In this document: in pieces, positions 24,001 to 33,607 of the stretch
How positions within the stretch are numbered: position 1 is the stretch's first letter
How the letters are laid out: each line of letters begins with the position of its first letter
NCBI RefSeq assembly: GCF_964204645.1
Contig: NC_134035.1
Coordinates: forward strand, 12,257,951-12,321,950
DNA length: 64,000 bases
DNA from: Tubulanus polymorphus
Taxonomy: Eukaryota; Nemertea; Palaeonemertea; Tubulaniformes; Tubulanidae
Direction of reading: 5' to 3'
Notes under the pieces: generated by a model
The model's input: only the letters and a program-made list of their open reading frames with translations
Database searches by the model: none
Told to the model about the DNA's origin: nothing
Translations under genes and position numbers: made by a program

Positions 24001-25310
24001 TGCTTCCTGATCTCCCTTATTGCGACTTAACGTTTTAAATGTATGAATATTCAAAGCAGCTATCCATCGATAGCTTTGTGGTGGTTGTATCATTGAAATG
24101 TCGCTGGTGTTGGTTCTGTGTATAAATTGTAATATATGTTGGTGAATTGGGATTGATTCTTATGTTTTCTGATCGTCCTTATTGCGACTTTACGTTTTAA
24201 ATGTATAAATATTCAAAACAGCTATCCATCGATAGCTTTGTGGTGGTTGTATCATTGAAATGTCGCTGGTGTTGGTACATTGTATATATTGTAATATATG
24301 TCGGTTAGTTGGGATTGATTCTTATGTTTTCTGATCATCCTTATCGTGACTTAACGTTTTAAATGTATAAATATTCAAAGCAGCTATCCATCGATAGCTT
24401 TGTGGTGGTTGTATCATTGAAATGTCGCTGGTGTTGGTACATTGTATATATTGTAATATATGTCGGTTAGTTGGGATTGATTCTTATGTTTTCTGATCAT
24501 CCTTATCGTGACTTAACGTTTTAAATGTATAAATATTCAAAACAGCTATCCATCGATAGCTTTGTGGTGGTTGTATCATTGAAATGTCGCTGGTGTTGGT
24601 ACATTGTATATATTGTAATATATGTCGGTTAGTTGGGATTGATTCTTATGTTTTCTGATCATCCTTATCGTGACTTAACGTTTTAAATGTATAAATATTC
24701 AAAACAGCTATCCATCGATAGCTTTGTGGTGGTTGTATCATTGAAATGTCGCTGGTGTTGGTACATTGTATATATTGTAATATATGTCGGTTAGTTGGGA
24801 TTGATTCTTATGTTTTCTGATCATCCTTATCGTGACTTTACGTTTTAAATGTATAAATATTCAAAGCAGCTATCCATCGATAGCTTTGTGGTGGTTGTAT
24901 CATTGAAATGTCGCTGGTGTTGGTACATTGTATATATTGTAATACATGTTGCTTAGTTGGGATTGATTCTTATGTTTTCTGATCATCCTTATCGTGACTT
25001 TACGTTTTAAATGTATAAATATTCAAAACAGCTATCCATCGATAGCTTTGTGGTGGTTGTATCATTGAAATGTCGCTGGTGTTGGTTCTGTGTATAAATT
25101 GTAATATATGTCGGGTAATTGGGATTGATTCTTATGTTTTCTGATCGTCCTTATTGGGACTTTACGTTTTAAATGTATAGATATTCAAAGCATCTATCCA
25201 TTGATAGCTTTGTGGTGGTTGTATCATTGAAATGTCGCTGGTGTTGGTACTGTGTATATGGTATCAGCAAATTGTTATCATATTACACATTTTAAAAGTG
25301 TTATATTCAA
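24000..25310. repeat. 162-bp satellite array with conserved hairpin
   Basis: Eight units at an exact 162-bp spacing; the landmark CAGCTATCCATCGATAGC recurs at 162-bp steps from 24,057 to 25,191 (last copy degenerate). Each unit carries the inverted repeat AGCTATC-CATC-GATAGCT, with CAAA/TTTG extending the stem after a 2-3 nt bulge. The array separates the two blocks of the 138/153-bp family. Confidence 0.95.
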
Positions 25311-25354
25311 AGATGCTATTGCTTGATAGCTTCAACTTTGTTCTTTGCACCTGA

Positions 25355-26700
25355 AGGTTGATAATTGTCATGTAGAAACGTGACAAACGAACTGAATTGT
25401 CAGAGTGTTACATCACTGATGACCTCCTTTAATACTGCTACTTGCTGCTGGGTGTTAATTGATACACTCTGTTTTGGGGTGATATTGAGTTCAGGAGTCT
25501 CCTCCTTCCTTCTTCAACTGTCATGTAGAAACATGACAAACGAACTGAATTGTCAGTGCGTTACAACACTGATGACCTCCTTTAATACTGCTTCTTGCTG
25601 CTGGTTGTTAATTGATACACTCTGTTTTGGGGTGATATTGAGTTCAGGAGTCTCCTCCTTCCTTCTTCAACTGTCATGTAGAAACATGACAAACGAACTG
25701 AATTGTCAGTGCGTTACAACACTGATGACCTCCTTTAATACTGCTACTTGCTGCTGGGTGTTAATTGATACACTCTGTTTTGGGGTGATATTGAGTTCAG
25801 GAGTCTCCTCCTTCCTTCTTCGACTGTCATGTAGAAACATGACAAACGAACTGAATTGTCAGTGCGTTACAACACTGATGACCTCCTTTAATACTGCTGC
25901 TTGCTGCTGGGTGTTAATTGATACGCTCTGTTTTGGGATGAGTCTCCTCCTTCCTTCTTCAAAAGTCATGTAGAAACGTGACAAACAAACTGAATTGTCA
26001 GTGTGTTACATCACTGATGGGCTCCTTTAATACTGCTGCTTGCTGCTGGCTCTGTTTTGGGGTTATATTGAGATCAGGAGTCTCCTCCTTCCTTCTTCAA
26101 CAGTCATGTAGAAACGTGACAAACAAACTGAATTTTCAGTGTGTTTCATCACTGATGACCTCCTTTAATACTGCTGCTTGCTGCTGGGTGTTAATTGATA
26201 CACACTGTTTTGGGGTGATATTGAGTTCAGGAGTCTCCTCCTTCCTTCTTCAACTGTCATGTAGAAACATGACAAACAAACTGAATTGTCAGTGTGTTAC
26301 ATCACTGATGACCTCCTTTAATACTGCTGCTTGCTGCTGGGTGTTAATTAATACACTCTGTTTTGGGATGAGTCTCCTCCTTCCTTCTTCAACAGTCATG
26401 TAGAAACGTGACAAACAAACTGAATTGTCAGTGTGTTACATCACTGATGGGCTCCTTTAATACTGCTGCTTGCTGCTGGCTCTGTTTTGGGGTGATATTG
26501 AGTGCAGGAGTCTCCTCCTTCCTTCTTCAACTGTCATGTAGAAACGTGACAAACGAACTGAATTGTCAGTGCGTTACAACACTGATGACCTCCTTTAATA
26601 CTGCTGCTTGCTGCTGGGTGTTAATTAATACACTCTGTTTTGGGGTGATATATTGAGTTTTGGGGAGTTTTGCTGCCTGATCTCCCTTGTAGCGACTTTA
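25355..26700. repeat. 153/138-bp satellite (block 2)
   Basis: The same family as block 1, but mostly in a 153-bp form that adds GTGTTAATTGATACAC between the CTGCTGG and CTGTTTTGGGG words. The right edge (GGTGATATATTGAGTTTTGG ... CTGATCTCCCTT ... GCGACTTTACGT) closely matches the right edge of block 1 (23,975-24,035). This implies the array and its flank were duplicated together. Confidence 0.92.
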
Positions 26701-26704
26701 CGTA

Positions 26705-27420
26705 AAAAGAATAAAAGGTATAAAAGAATAATAGGTTTAAAAGAATGATGTGAAATAATTATAGTTTCCTATAAACTTTACATGTCAATGAAGAAACAGA
26801 TGGGAAATACTGTTACATGTTAATTTCTACATTCTGTTCTAATTAAGGGTGATGATTAAAACTTGAATGAGTCATTACTTGTTCAGTAGATTTGTTAGAT
26901 AGGAATCAGCTAAACTGGATCAGAGTGTTTTATCAATTCTGATAAACTCTAAACCTGAGTTAATAAAACTTCAAAACATTGGAGTCAATTCTTATCCATT
27001 ATAGCCTATTAAATGAAGATCGATCATCATAAACACCGGTGAAAACAATTGACGTCTCACTTTGCACCTGACGTCTCACTTTGTACCTGACGTCTCACTT
27101 TGTACCTGACTTCTCACTTTGCACTGATGCATCCATGCACTAATGCACTTGCATGAAATGGCACTAAATACATAAAGACACACAAATTGTGTTTATGTAT
27201 ATTTCAGGGGATACACATGCACACCCGCGGGTCCATGCGCATGATCGGCATGTAGAGTGCTATCTTTGTTTGTGTGTGGATATAATTTGTGATAATGTTT
27301 CAGTGTTTGTCATTGAAAAGCATTAATTCTACAAACAATCTTAAATACTCATTTTGTAAACAAAAACATAAAAGGTTAATGATTAATTGTAAAATGGTAA
27401 AAATGAAATGTGAAAATATC
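26705..27420. other. Unique stretch with a 19-bp repeat patch
   Basis: Mostly AT-rich unique sequence. At 27,050-27,120 about four copies of CTGACGTCTCACTTTGTAC (19 bp) occur; each contains the CRE-like core TGACGT. No coding region is seen. Confidence 0.5.
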
Positions 27421-27439
27421 TATGTCTGAAATAATGTAC

Positions 27440-28844
27440 TGAAGATTAAGTCGCAGTGGTTATAGAAAGATTAGAGCGTCAGATCAGCTAGATCAGATGT
27501 ACTGAGTTATCTCACTCAAAGTCAGAAACAAAGAGTCACAGGGAAAGTTAACAGTTCCAGAGGAACGTCGAGTCATTTGTCTGAACTGACTTTAAATCAG
27601 GTATGATATTGAAATTGTATAAATCAATTTTCAAAGTATCAAAATTGAAAATTATTCATATTTTGTGTTTTCTTGTAGCAAATATTGAGAGGTCACAGAA
27701 CTGAGTGTCACTAGAGATGAGACAATCACCAGGCATCAGTTAGATGAATGTCACCACTCAGATCAGTAGTACTGATTCATCTCCGTCAAAGTCAGCAAAA
27801 GTCGCAAGGAAGGTTGACAGTTCCAGAGGAACGTCGAGTCATTAGTCTGAACTGACTATAAATCAGGTATCAAGGTACATAAAAACATGGTTCTCTTGTT
27901 GTAGGAAAAGTCTCAAACATTATGCTGGTCTGTTAGACATACAATACCAGAGGAAGGATAAGTCATTGAACTGACTATAAATCAAAGTCTCAAAATCTAA
28001 AATTATTCATATTTTATGTTTTCTTGTAGCAAATATTGAGAGGTTTAACCACAGTGTCACCATAGATGAGAATATCACTAGTGAGATCAGTACAGAACTA
28101 TGTCCCTCCAAGTGGATAGATCAGGGCGTCACCAGTGAGATAAGTGCATCTCAAGTGAGATGAGATCAGTGGTGCTGTGCTATATCTGCCTCTAAGTCAG
28201 GAACTAAGTAACAATTAAGAGTCACATGTAAACAGTTCCAGAGGAATGTCGAGTCATTAGTCTGAACTGACTTTAAATCAGGTATAATATTGAAAATGAT
28301 ATGAATCAATTTTCAAATCAAAAGTTGAAAATTGCCGGTATTCATATGTATTTTGTGTTTTCTTGTAGCAAATATTGAGAGGTCCACAGAACTGAGTCAT
28401 CAGAGATGAGACAATCACGAGGCATCAGTTAGATGAATGTCACCACTGAGATCAGTTGTACTTAATTAACTGCCTTAGCAACAAAGTAGAGTCACAAACT
28501 TAACAGTTGCAAAGGAAGGTCGAGTCATTAGTCTGAACTGACTTTAAATCAGGTATAACTTTGAAATTACATGAATCAATTTTTAAATCTCACGTTTTTC
28601 AAAATTATTCATATTTTGAGTTTTCGTTTTGTGAGTAGGAAATATCTAGAGATGTTATGTTACTAAAAGATGGAAAAATACCTTCAGAATTCACATGAAT
28701 ATTCTTCCAAAGTTGAAAGAATGGATGAGTCATGAATCTGAACAGACTATAACTCAGGTATATTGTAATAGAAAAACGACTTATGTTTTAATGTTTGGTT
28801 GATTGTTGAAAATATCCTTTAATGTTTGTTTGTTTGTCTTGTAG
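27440..28844 (+). ncRNA. Tandemly duplicated exon-intron units, likely non-coding transcript
   Basis: Similar exon-like blocks each end in CTGACTTTAAATCAG|GTAT and begin after TTTTCTTGTAG|CAAATATTGA. Proposed exons are about 27,450-27,600, 27,679-27,866, 28,030-28,281, 28,370-28,552 and 28,639-28,757, with a final acceptor at 28,844. Introns are 78, 88, 86 and 87 nt, plus a decayed unit around 27,867-28,029 whose donor has become AATCAAAGTC. Stops occur in all frames of the exons, so a non-coding RNA or an untranslated leader is likelier than a protein. Strand is set by the GT..AG order. No homology is recognised. Confidence 0.5.
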
Positions 28845-29620
28845 GTGAAAATGTGTGAAATATCTAATCTAACTCGATGTTGACTCTGATAATCAGGTGG
28901 CGCCTGTTGATCGTTTGAGAACTCTAATGCGTTGCTGGAACTTGGAGAACTCTAATGCGTTGCTGGAACTTGGTGAACTCTAATGCATTGCTGGAACTTG
29001 GTGAACTCTAATGCGTTGCTGGAACTTGGTGAACTCTAATGCGTTACTGGAACTTGGTGAACTCTAATGCGTTACTGGAACTTGGAGAACTATAATGCGT
29101 TGCTGGAACTTGGAGAACTCTAATGCGTTGATGGAACTTGGTGAACTCTAATGCGTTGCTGGAACTTGGTGAACTCAAATGCGTTACTGGAACTTGGAGA
29201 ACTCTAATGCGTTACTGGAACTTGGAGAACTCCAATGTTTTGCTTGAACTTGGAGAACTCTAATGCGTGGCTTAACTTGGAGAATTCTTGTGAATGTTAA
29301 GACTTTGAGAATTCTTATGTGTGTGCAACTGACCCTGTGTATCAATATGTGTGTTCAATTCGGGATTTACTTTGATTTGAATAAAACAAGTTAGAATATC
29401 TTTGATCGTTTCTAAAGAATAGTTGATGTTGTTTTGAGGTGGAACTGAAATGCAGTAGTCAGTTCCGTAGTGTGTTTGAACTTGACATGACATGATGACT
29501 GACCTTGATTTCTTCTTGTTGACTTCTGTCTGTGTTTGTTAATTACACTTCGTAACTCGTTTGTTTTTGTAAAACTTATTTATTTCTATGAAATGATATG
29601 GTGATTTGTAGAGGAGCTGT
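28845..29620 (+). other. Putative terminal exon of the repeated-exon transcript
   Basis: It follows the acceptor TTGTCTTGTAG at 28,844 and contains the 28-bp minisatellite. An AATAAA lies at about 29,380, but the end cannot be fixed. No coding frame is supported on the + strand. Confidence 0.3.
28915..29285. repeat. 28-bp minisatellite
   Basis: About thirteen copies of GAACTCTAATGCGTTGCTGG plus AACTTGGT, varying at GGT/GGA and TTGC/TTAC. Confidence 0.92.
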
Positions 29621-30230
29621 AGTGTATTCTCAACTTGGTGTAAATAGTAAAACGAGGTGGAAAGTACTTAACCAGTTTTATCTTGTCTTATTTGTTACAT
29701 TGATAGATAAATTGATTTTGTGGTACTTAATTGATTTAAAGTGCTTGTGATTGGTGTTTGATAATTGGTTGACCTCTTTGTTTACTTATAAATACATATT
29801 GAACTATTAATCACGAAGACTAAAACCTATTCGTGGTTTAGTTGTTCACTACAAATTGTTTGTGTTGTTTTTCTGTGGTCTACAGTGGACTCGACTCTTC
29901 TAACTCGAATCACACTAATCAAGTATAGTATCACATTGACTCTCAGACATTTTCAAACTCTTTGAAATTCTATTGTCTGCAGTCAATCACCTGTACTCGC
30001 TTGTTTTAATTGATTTAGTAAGGAGAACTCGGTCTACCCATGCACATTTAAACTTGATAGTCCAGATTATATTTTTCAATATATACTAACACGTTTTAAG
30101 TGTAATGATAGATAACTACAGTAAACCTAACTCGGATTTTCACTTCAACTCGTGCCAATCTAGCGGGTCTCAGTTAATCCCAGTAAGGGCGAGCCGGTTT
30201 ACTGAAGAACTGTCTGTCACCGTTACCCAG
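29290..30230. other. Stretch without a supported gene
   Basis: AT-rich. A small open frame on the - strand (29,272-29,493) and one on the + strand (30,105-30,299) have no domain or splice support. Confidence 0.4.
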
Positions 30231-30234
30231 AATA

Positions 30235-30350
30235 TGTCTACTCAAGTATTGAACCTGGGGCACCCCTGTTTATCCTCTATTCAGCATCAGGACCACTGAA
30301 ATCAGGGGCAGTAATTTTTGGGTTCGAACTCTGGACATTCGCCTAGTTTA
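30235..30350. repeat. Single copy of an ~80-bp B-box-containing repeat
   Basis: This copy (CACCCCTGTTTATCCTCTAT ... GGGTTCGAACTC) matches the tandem copies found after 30,646. It is separated from them by the fold-back element at 30,363. Confidence 0.65.
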
Positions 30351-30362
30351 AATGATGCTATG

Positions 30363-30512
30363 ATCGCCATCTATTGGAAGTTGGCTGAACTGACTAGACG
30401 GCTCTTATTTGTCTCACTGACTCTTCTTTAATCGAATACGAATACGAAGGAGAGTCAGTGAGACAAATAAGAGCTGTCTAGTCGGTTCAGCCAAATTCCA
30501 ATAGATGGCGAT
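30363..30512. mobile_element. Fold-back MITE
   Basis: A near-perfect inverted repeat: the left arm starts ATCGCCATCTATTGGAAGTT and the right arm ends with its complement (CCAATAGATGGCGAT). The arms are about 65 bp with only a few mismatches, around a loop of about 15 bp. No open frame is present, so it is a non-autonomous element. A clear target duplication is not visible. Confidence 0.85.
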
Positions 30513-30639
30513 TACATGAGAAATATTGATTGAGCGCAAACAAAGTAAACTTAGTTCAATTCTCTATAAGATTTTTAATTTGTATCTGAATGATAGATTT
30601 AAGAGCCCCTCGCTAATATTTATTAAGAAGACTTTTGAT

Positions 30640-30989
30640 GACTGTGTCGGGACCCGGGAACCCGGGACAACCCTGTACATCCTCTAATCAGCACCAGGAC
30701 CACTCTGGATCAGAATCAGTAATTACTAGGTTCGAACCCGTGACACCCCTGTACATCCTCTATCCAGCATCAGGACCACTCAGAATCAGTATCAGTAATT
30801 GCTGGGTTCGAACCCGACCGAACACCCATCTATTTAGCATCAGGACCATGCACTCTGAATCTGTGTTGGATTCGAACCACGGAATGCCCCTGTACATCTT
30901 CTAATCAGCACCAGGATTACTCTGGATCAGTATCAGTAATTACTGGTTTGGAACCCGGGACACTAGTAAATCCTCCATTCAGCATCAGG
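30640..30989. repeat. ~80-bp tandem repeat with Pol III B-box-like motif
   Basis: Four to five units of CCCCTGTACATCCTCTAATC ... CAGCACCAGGACCACTCTGGATCAG ... AATTACTGGGTTCGAACCC. GGTTCGAACCC matches the RNA polymerase III B-box consensus (GGTTCGANNCC). No matching A box or tRNA cloverleaf is visible. The last unit is interrupted by the element at 30,990-31,717 and resumes at 31,723. Confidence 0.75.
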
Positions 30990-31717
30990 CAGGGGCGGAT
31001 CTAGAGGCAGACAATGACAGGAGCACAGAATTAAAAAAAGGGCAATCTAAAGAAAAGGCACTATCCATGACAGGCGAGCGCCGAAGGCGCGAACCATTCG
31101 CGGGGTCTGGGGGACCTCCCCCAGAAAATTTTTGAATTTCAACCCATTTTAATGCAATTTCCAGGCACCTGAGACACAAAAATGACATTCTGCAACAATT
31201 CTTTAAGAGATGGGAATTTATTAATATGGAAACAATGTGATAATGAACTTTATATATTGAAATTAAGTTTTTCATAAAATAAACAAGGTACATAACAAAA
31301 TAATTTTGATTAACTACAATCTAAATGAGATTGCACATATCTCATTTTCTAAGAAAGATTTACACATTAAGATGAGGTAATTCAGTGAATCACGTGTAAA
31401 TTAATGCCCTTTTCAAAAATAAATGTGCCCTTTCCATAAGGACCGACCACTGCCACGTGTATTAAATGCCCTTTTTGAGAATAATGCGCCTTTTACTCGA
31501 CTCACTTCAGCAACGGACAGAAACTACGTGTTTTATATGCCCTTTTTTGAAAATAACTGTGCCTTTTTCTTGAGAACAGACGGCCACCGCATGTAAACAA
31601 TGCCCTTTTTGAGAATAATTATGCCCTTTACTTGAGACAATTTTTTTCGCACTTTTTTCAAAAAGGGCACTCAGAATTTGCGACAGGAGCACGTGCTCCC
31701 GTCTAGATCCGCCCCTG
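30990..31717. mobile_element. hAT-like non-autonomous DNA transposon, 728 bp
   Basis: Perfect 16-bp terminal inverted repeats (CAGGGGCGGATCTAGA at the left, complement at the right) are flanked by the direct repeat TCAGG at 30,985-30,989 and 31,718-31,722. The insertion splits an ~80-bp repeat unit whose halves rejoin cleanly when the element is removed. CAGGGGYGGATC ends are typical of hAT-type elements, though those usually make 8-bp target duplications and only 5 bp match here. Inside are a GC-rich block (GGGGTCTGGGGGACCTCCCC, 31,099-31,118) and several TGCCCTTTTTGAGAATAA repeats (31,400-31,670). No transposase is seen. Confidence 0.88.
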
Positions 31718-31724
31718 TCAGGAC

Positions 31725-32390
31725 CACTCTGCATCAGTTATCAGTAATTACTTTTGTTAAGATATCAAAATTTTACCGTATGGTGCTGCCTATATGCTCA
31801 TCGGTAGCGGGATTTTCATACACTAACGTTAGTCAACTCTGGCAAGCAAGCAAGCAAAGCTAGCAAACAAGAAGCATTTGGCAACCGGCAACTAGCAACT
31901 GGCAATGTCGTCTCAGGGCTTCCATAGTTTTGTTTACTATTTGTTTACCATTTGTTTACCCAAAAGCAGCAATAAAGCGAATTGAATTGTATACAGGAAG
32001 ACGGTACTTTGTCTCTCAGTGTTTCTGTTTGTGGCTTAAAATGATACGAAGAAGAAATGCATAACTTTTCATCAAGTAGGCCTTACATGTAACATTGTTT
32101 ACGTACTATACTGATACATGAAAAAGACATGACAAAAATGAAAAAAGCCAAAGTTGCTAAAACTTTACTTTACTAATTACTGCCGGCCTTCCATCCAAAC
32201 TTTGTTGGACCAAAAGGAAGGTAGGGAACCCAGGCCACCACAAGGCACACAGAGACAGGGACTTGTCACAATGGAATGATAGTGAAGGAATAAAACCAAT
32301 ATCACTGAGCAACCCCAATCCCTGTATCAAAAAAAAGATTATTTTACACAAGTCCCGATGTGGGGTAGTCTAGTATCTAGCTGCCGTTCC
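31725..32390. other. Stretch without a supported gene
   Basis: Contains a short CAAG/CTAGCAA-rich patch at 31,840-31,910. No gene or RNA is supported. Confidence 0.4.
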
Positions 32391-32391
32391 C

Positions 32392-32500
32392 TGTTAGTAA
32401 CCTAATCGTTGGTAGTAAGCTTTTATAATCGGATGAGCTCATGTGTTTAGTGAAAATAACCGATTGTGAATCTTAACCACCACAGACAGGTTACTGACTA
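32392..32500 (+). mobile_element. MITE family D, copy 1 (GTTAGTAACCTAATCGTTGG)
   Basis: About 108 bp, matching the copy at 43,753-43,860: TAACCTAATCGTTGGTAGTA, AGCTTTTATAATCGGATG, GTGAAAATAACCGATTGTGA and CAGGTTACTGACTA in the same order. Its ends form imperfect inverted repeats (TTAGTAACCT / AGGTTACTGA). Confidence 0.75.
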
Positions 32501-32510
32501 ATATTGACAA

Positions 32511-32754
32511 TTAGATGGATTGGCAAAAAGACTCCTTAAGTCCAGTTGAATGAGAGAGAAAATCCTCCATTTTGTGAAATTTCTTGAATTTTTACATTGT
32601 CACCACGCCTACAAAATGAAGTTATTTTTCTTGTGGGGTCTCAACAACTAAATCAGGGTGGCGTAGGCATGGTAACAATGTTCAAATCCAAGAAATGGAG
32701 GATTTTCTCTCTCATTCAACTGGACTTAAGGAGTCTTTTTGCCAATCCATCTAA
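32511..32754. mobile_element. Long inverted-repeat element
   Basis: The left arm begins TTAGATGGATTGGCAAAAAG and the right arm ends with its complement. The first 60 bp or so are identical, and weaker similarity continues for about 110 bp per arm. The loop is short and no transposase is present. It directly abuts MITE family D copy 1. Confidence 0.88.
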
Positions 32755-33355
32755 TCGGTACAGAACTGGAATAATATCGGATATTCAGTTGTTGTCCGCG
32801 ATTTTTGGTATTCTGTTAAGACATAAATGAGGTATGTACCCCAAAAAGTAAGCAAAATATCCCAGAAAAACATGTCTCATCCATTAATAAATAGACATTA
32901 GCTAGCAATTGTGACTACTACGACTGGTATTCGGACTAGATATGGAGGAACCCATTGTTGGCGGGTATTCAAACTATAGTAGTCTATAGTTATTTTCACT
33001 TAATCTTGGAAATGGAAAATGCAAATGATATGTCGGATAATATGCCTGCTAAATCTGAGTCACATTACAGTTCTGTGGGAACTCACGATCAATGTGCTCA
33101 CCCAGCAGTCCTCTCGGTCCAAACTGGTCGTGGACTCGTCACTGTGACAATCAGATAATGACCTATATTCAGTAACCTGATTTACCTTACAGGTGTTTAT
33201 AATAGCCTTGTATTTTTTGTTTGCGCATAGACACACACAAAAGTCTAAATGTCGATCTCTGATCTAAATGTCATGTTATATTTCATTTTGTGCGATTCTT
33301 TCTTACAGCAGGTAGGTCCTAGGCAAATTTACTAGTCGGTAGGCTACACCTAACC
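32755..33355. other. Stretch without a supported gene
   Basis: Small open frames at 32,597-32,830 and 32,955-33,158 overlap the inverted repeat or lack support. No promoter for the downstream gene can be identified with confidence. Confidence 0.4.
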
Positions 33356-33357
33356 TA

Positions 33358-33534
33358 GTCAGTAACTAGTTAGTTACCTAATTGTTGGTGGTAAGCTTTT
33401 TATAATCGGATGGGCTTATACCAAGAGGACTAGTCAGTAACCTGTCTGGTTTAGTTTCACGATCGAATATTTTCACAAACCAAGCTTACCACCAACGATT
33501 AGGTACCGGTAACTAACTAGACCTAACCTTGATG
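33358..33534. mobile_element. MITE family D, rearranged copies 2a (+) and 2b (-)
   Basis: A partial + strand copy (AGTTAGTTACCTAATTGTTG to ATCGGATGGGCTTAT, about 33,368-33,420) is followed by a - strand copy (AGTCAGTAACCTG to TAACTAACTAG) that lacks part of the middle. Together they form an inverted arrangement just upstream of the ankyrin gene. Confidence 0.7.
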
Positions 33535-33607
33535 AAATGATAGGTTAGATTTTGTAAAGTGATTTCTGTTTCAATCGAATGATGAAATCTATGTTCTTTT
33601 CATCTAG

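Noticed and set aside
24000-25310. CRISPR-like or phage-type repeat array
   Set aside because: The repeats are directly adjacent 162-bp satellite units without unique spacers, in a eukaryotic genome.
19424-26656. Many open frames of 60-200 residues on both strands with repeated Cys-rich motifs
   Set aside because: They follow the 138- and 153-bp periods, both multiples of three, and appear on both strands of the satellite. There is no start context, splice support or known domain.
19200-26660. Box C/D snoRNA-like pattern (CTGATGA ... CTGA) in each 138-bp unit
   Set aside because: The box C match has C where a purine is expected, the spacing to the next CTGA is long, and no terminal stem is complementary.
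27867-27904. A 38-nt intron between two repeated exon-like blocks
   Set aside because: Too short for ordinary splicing, and the next copy's donor is destroyed, so this unit is probably decayed rather than a working intron.
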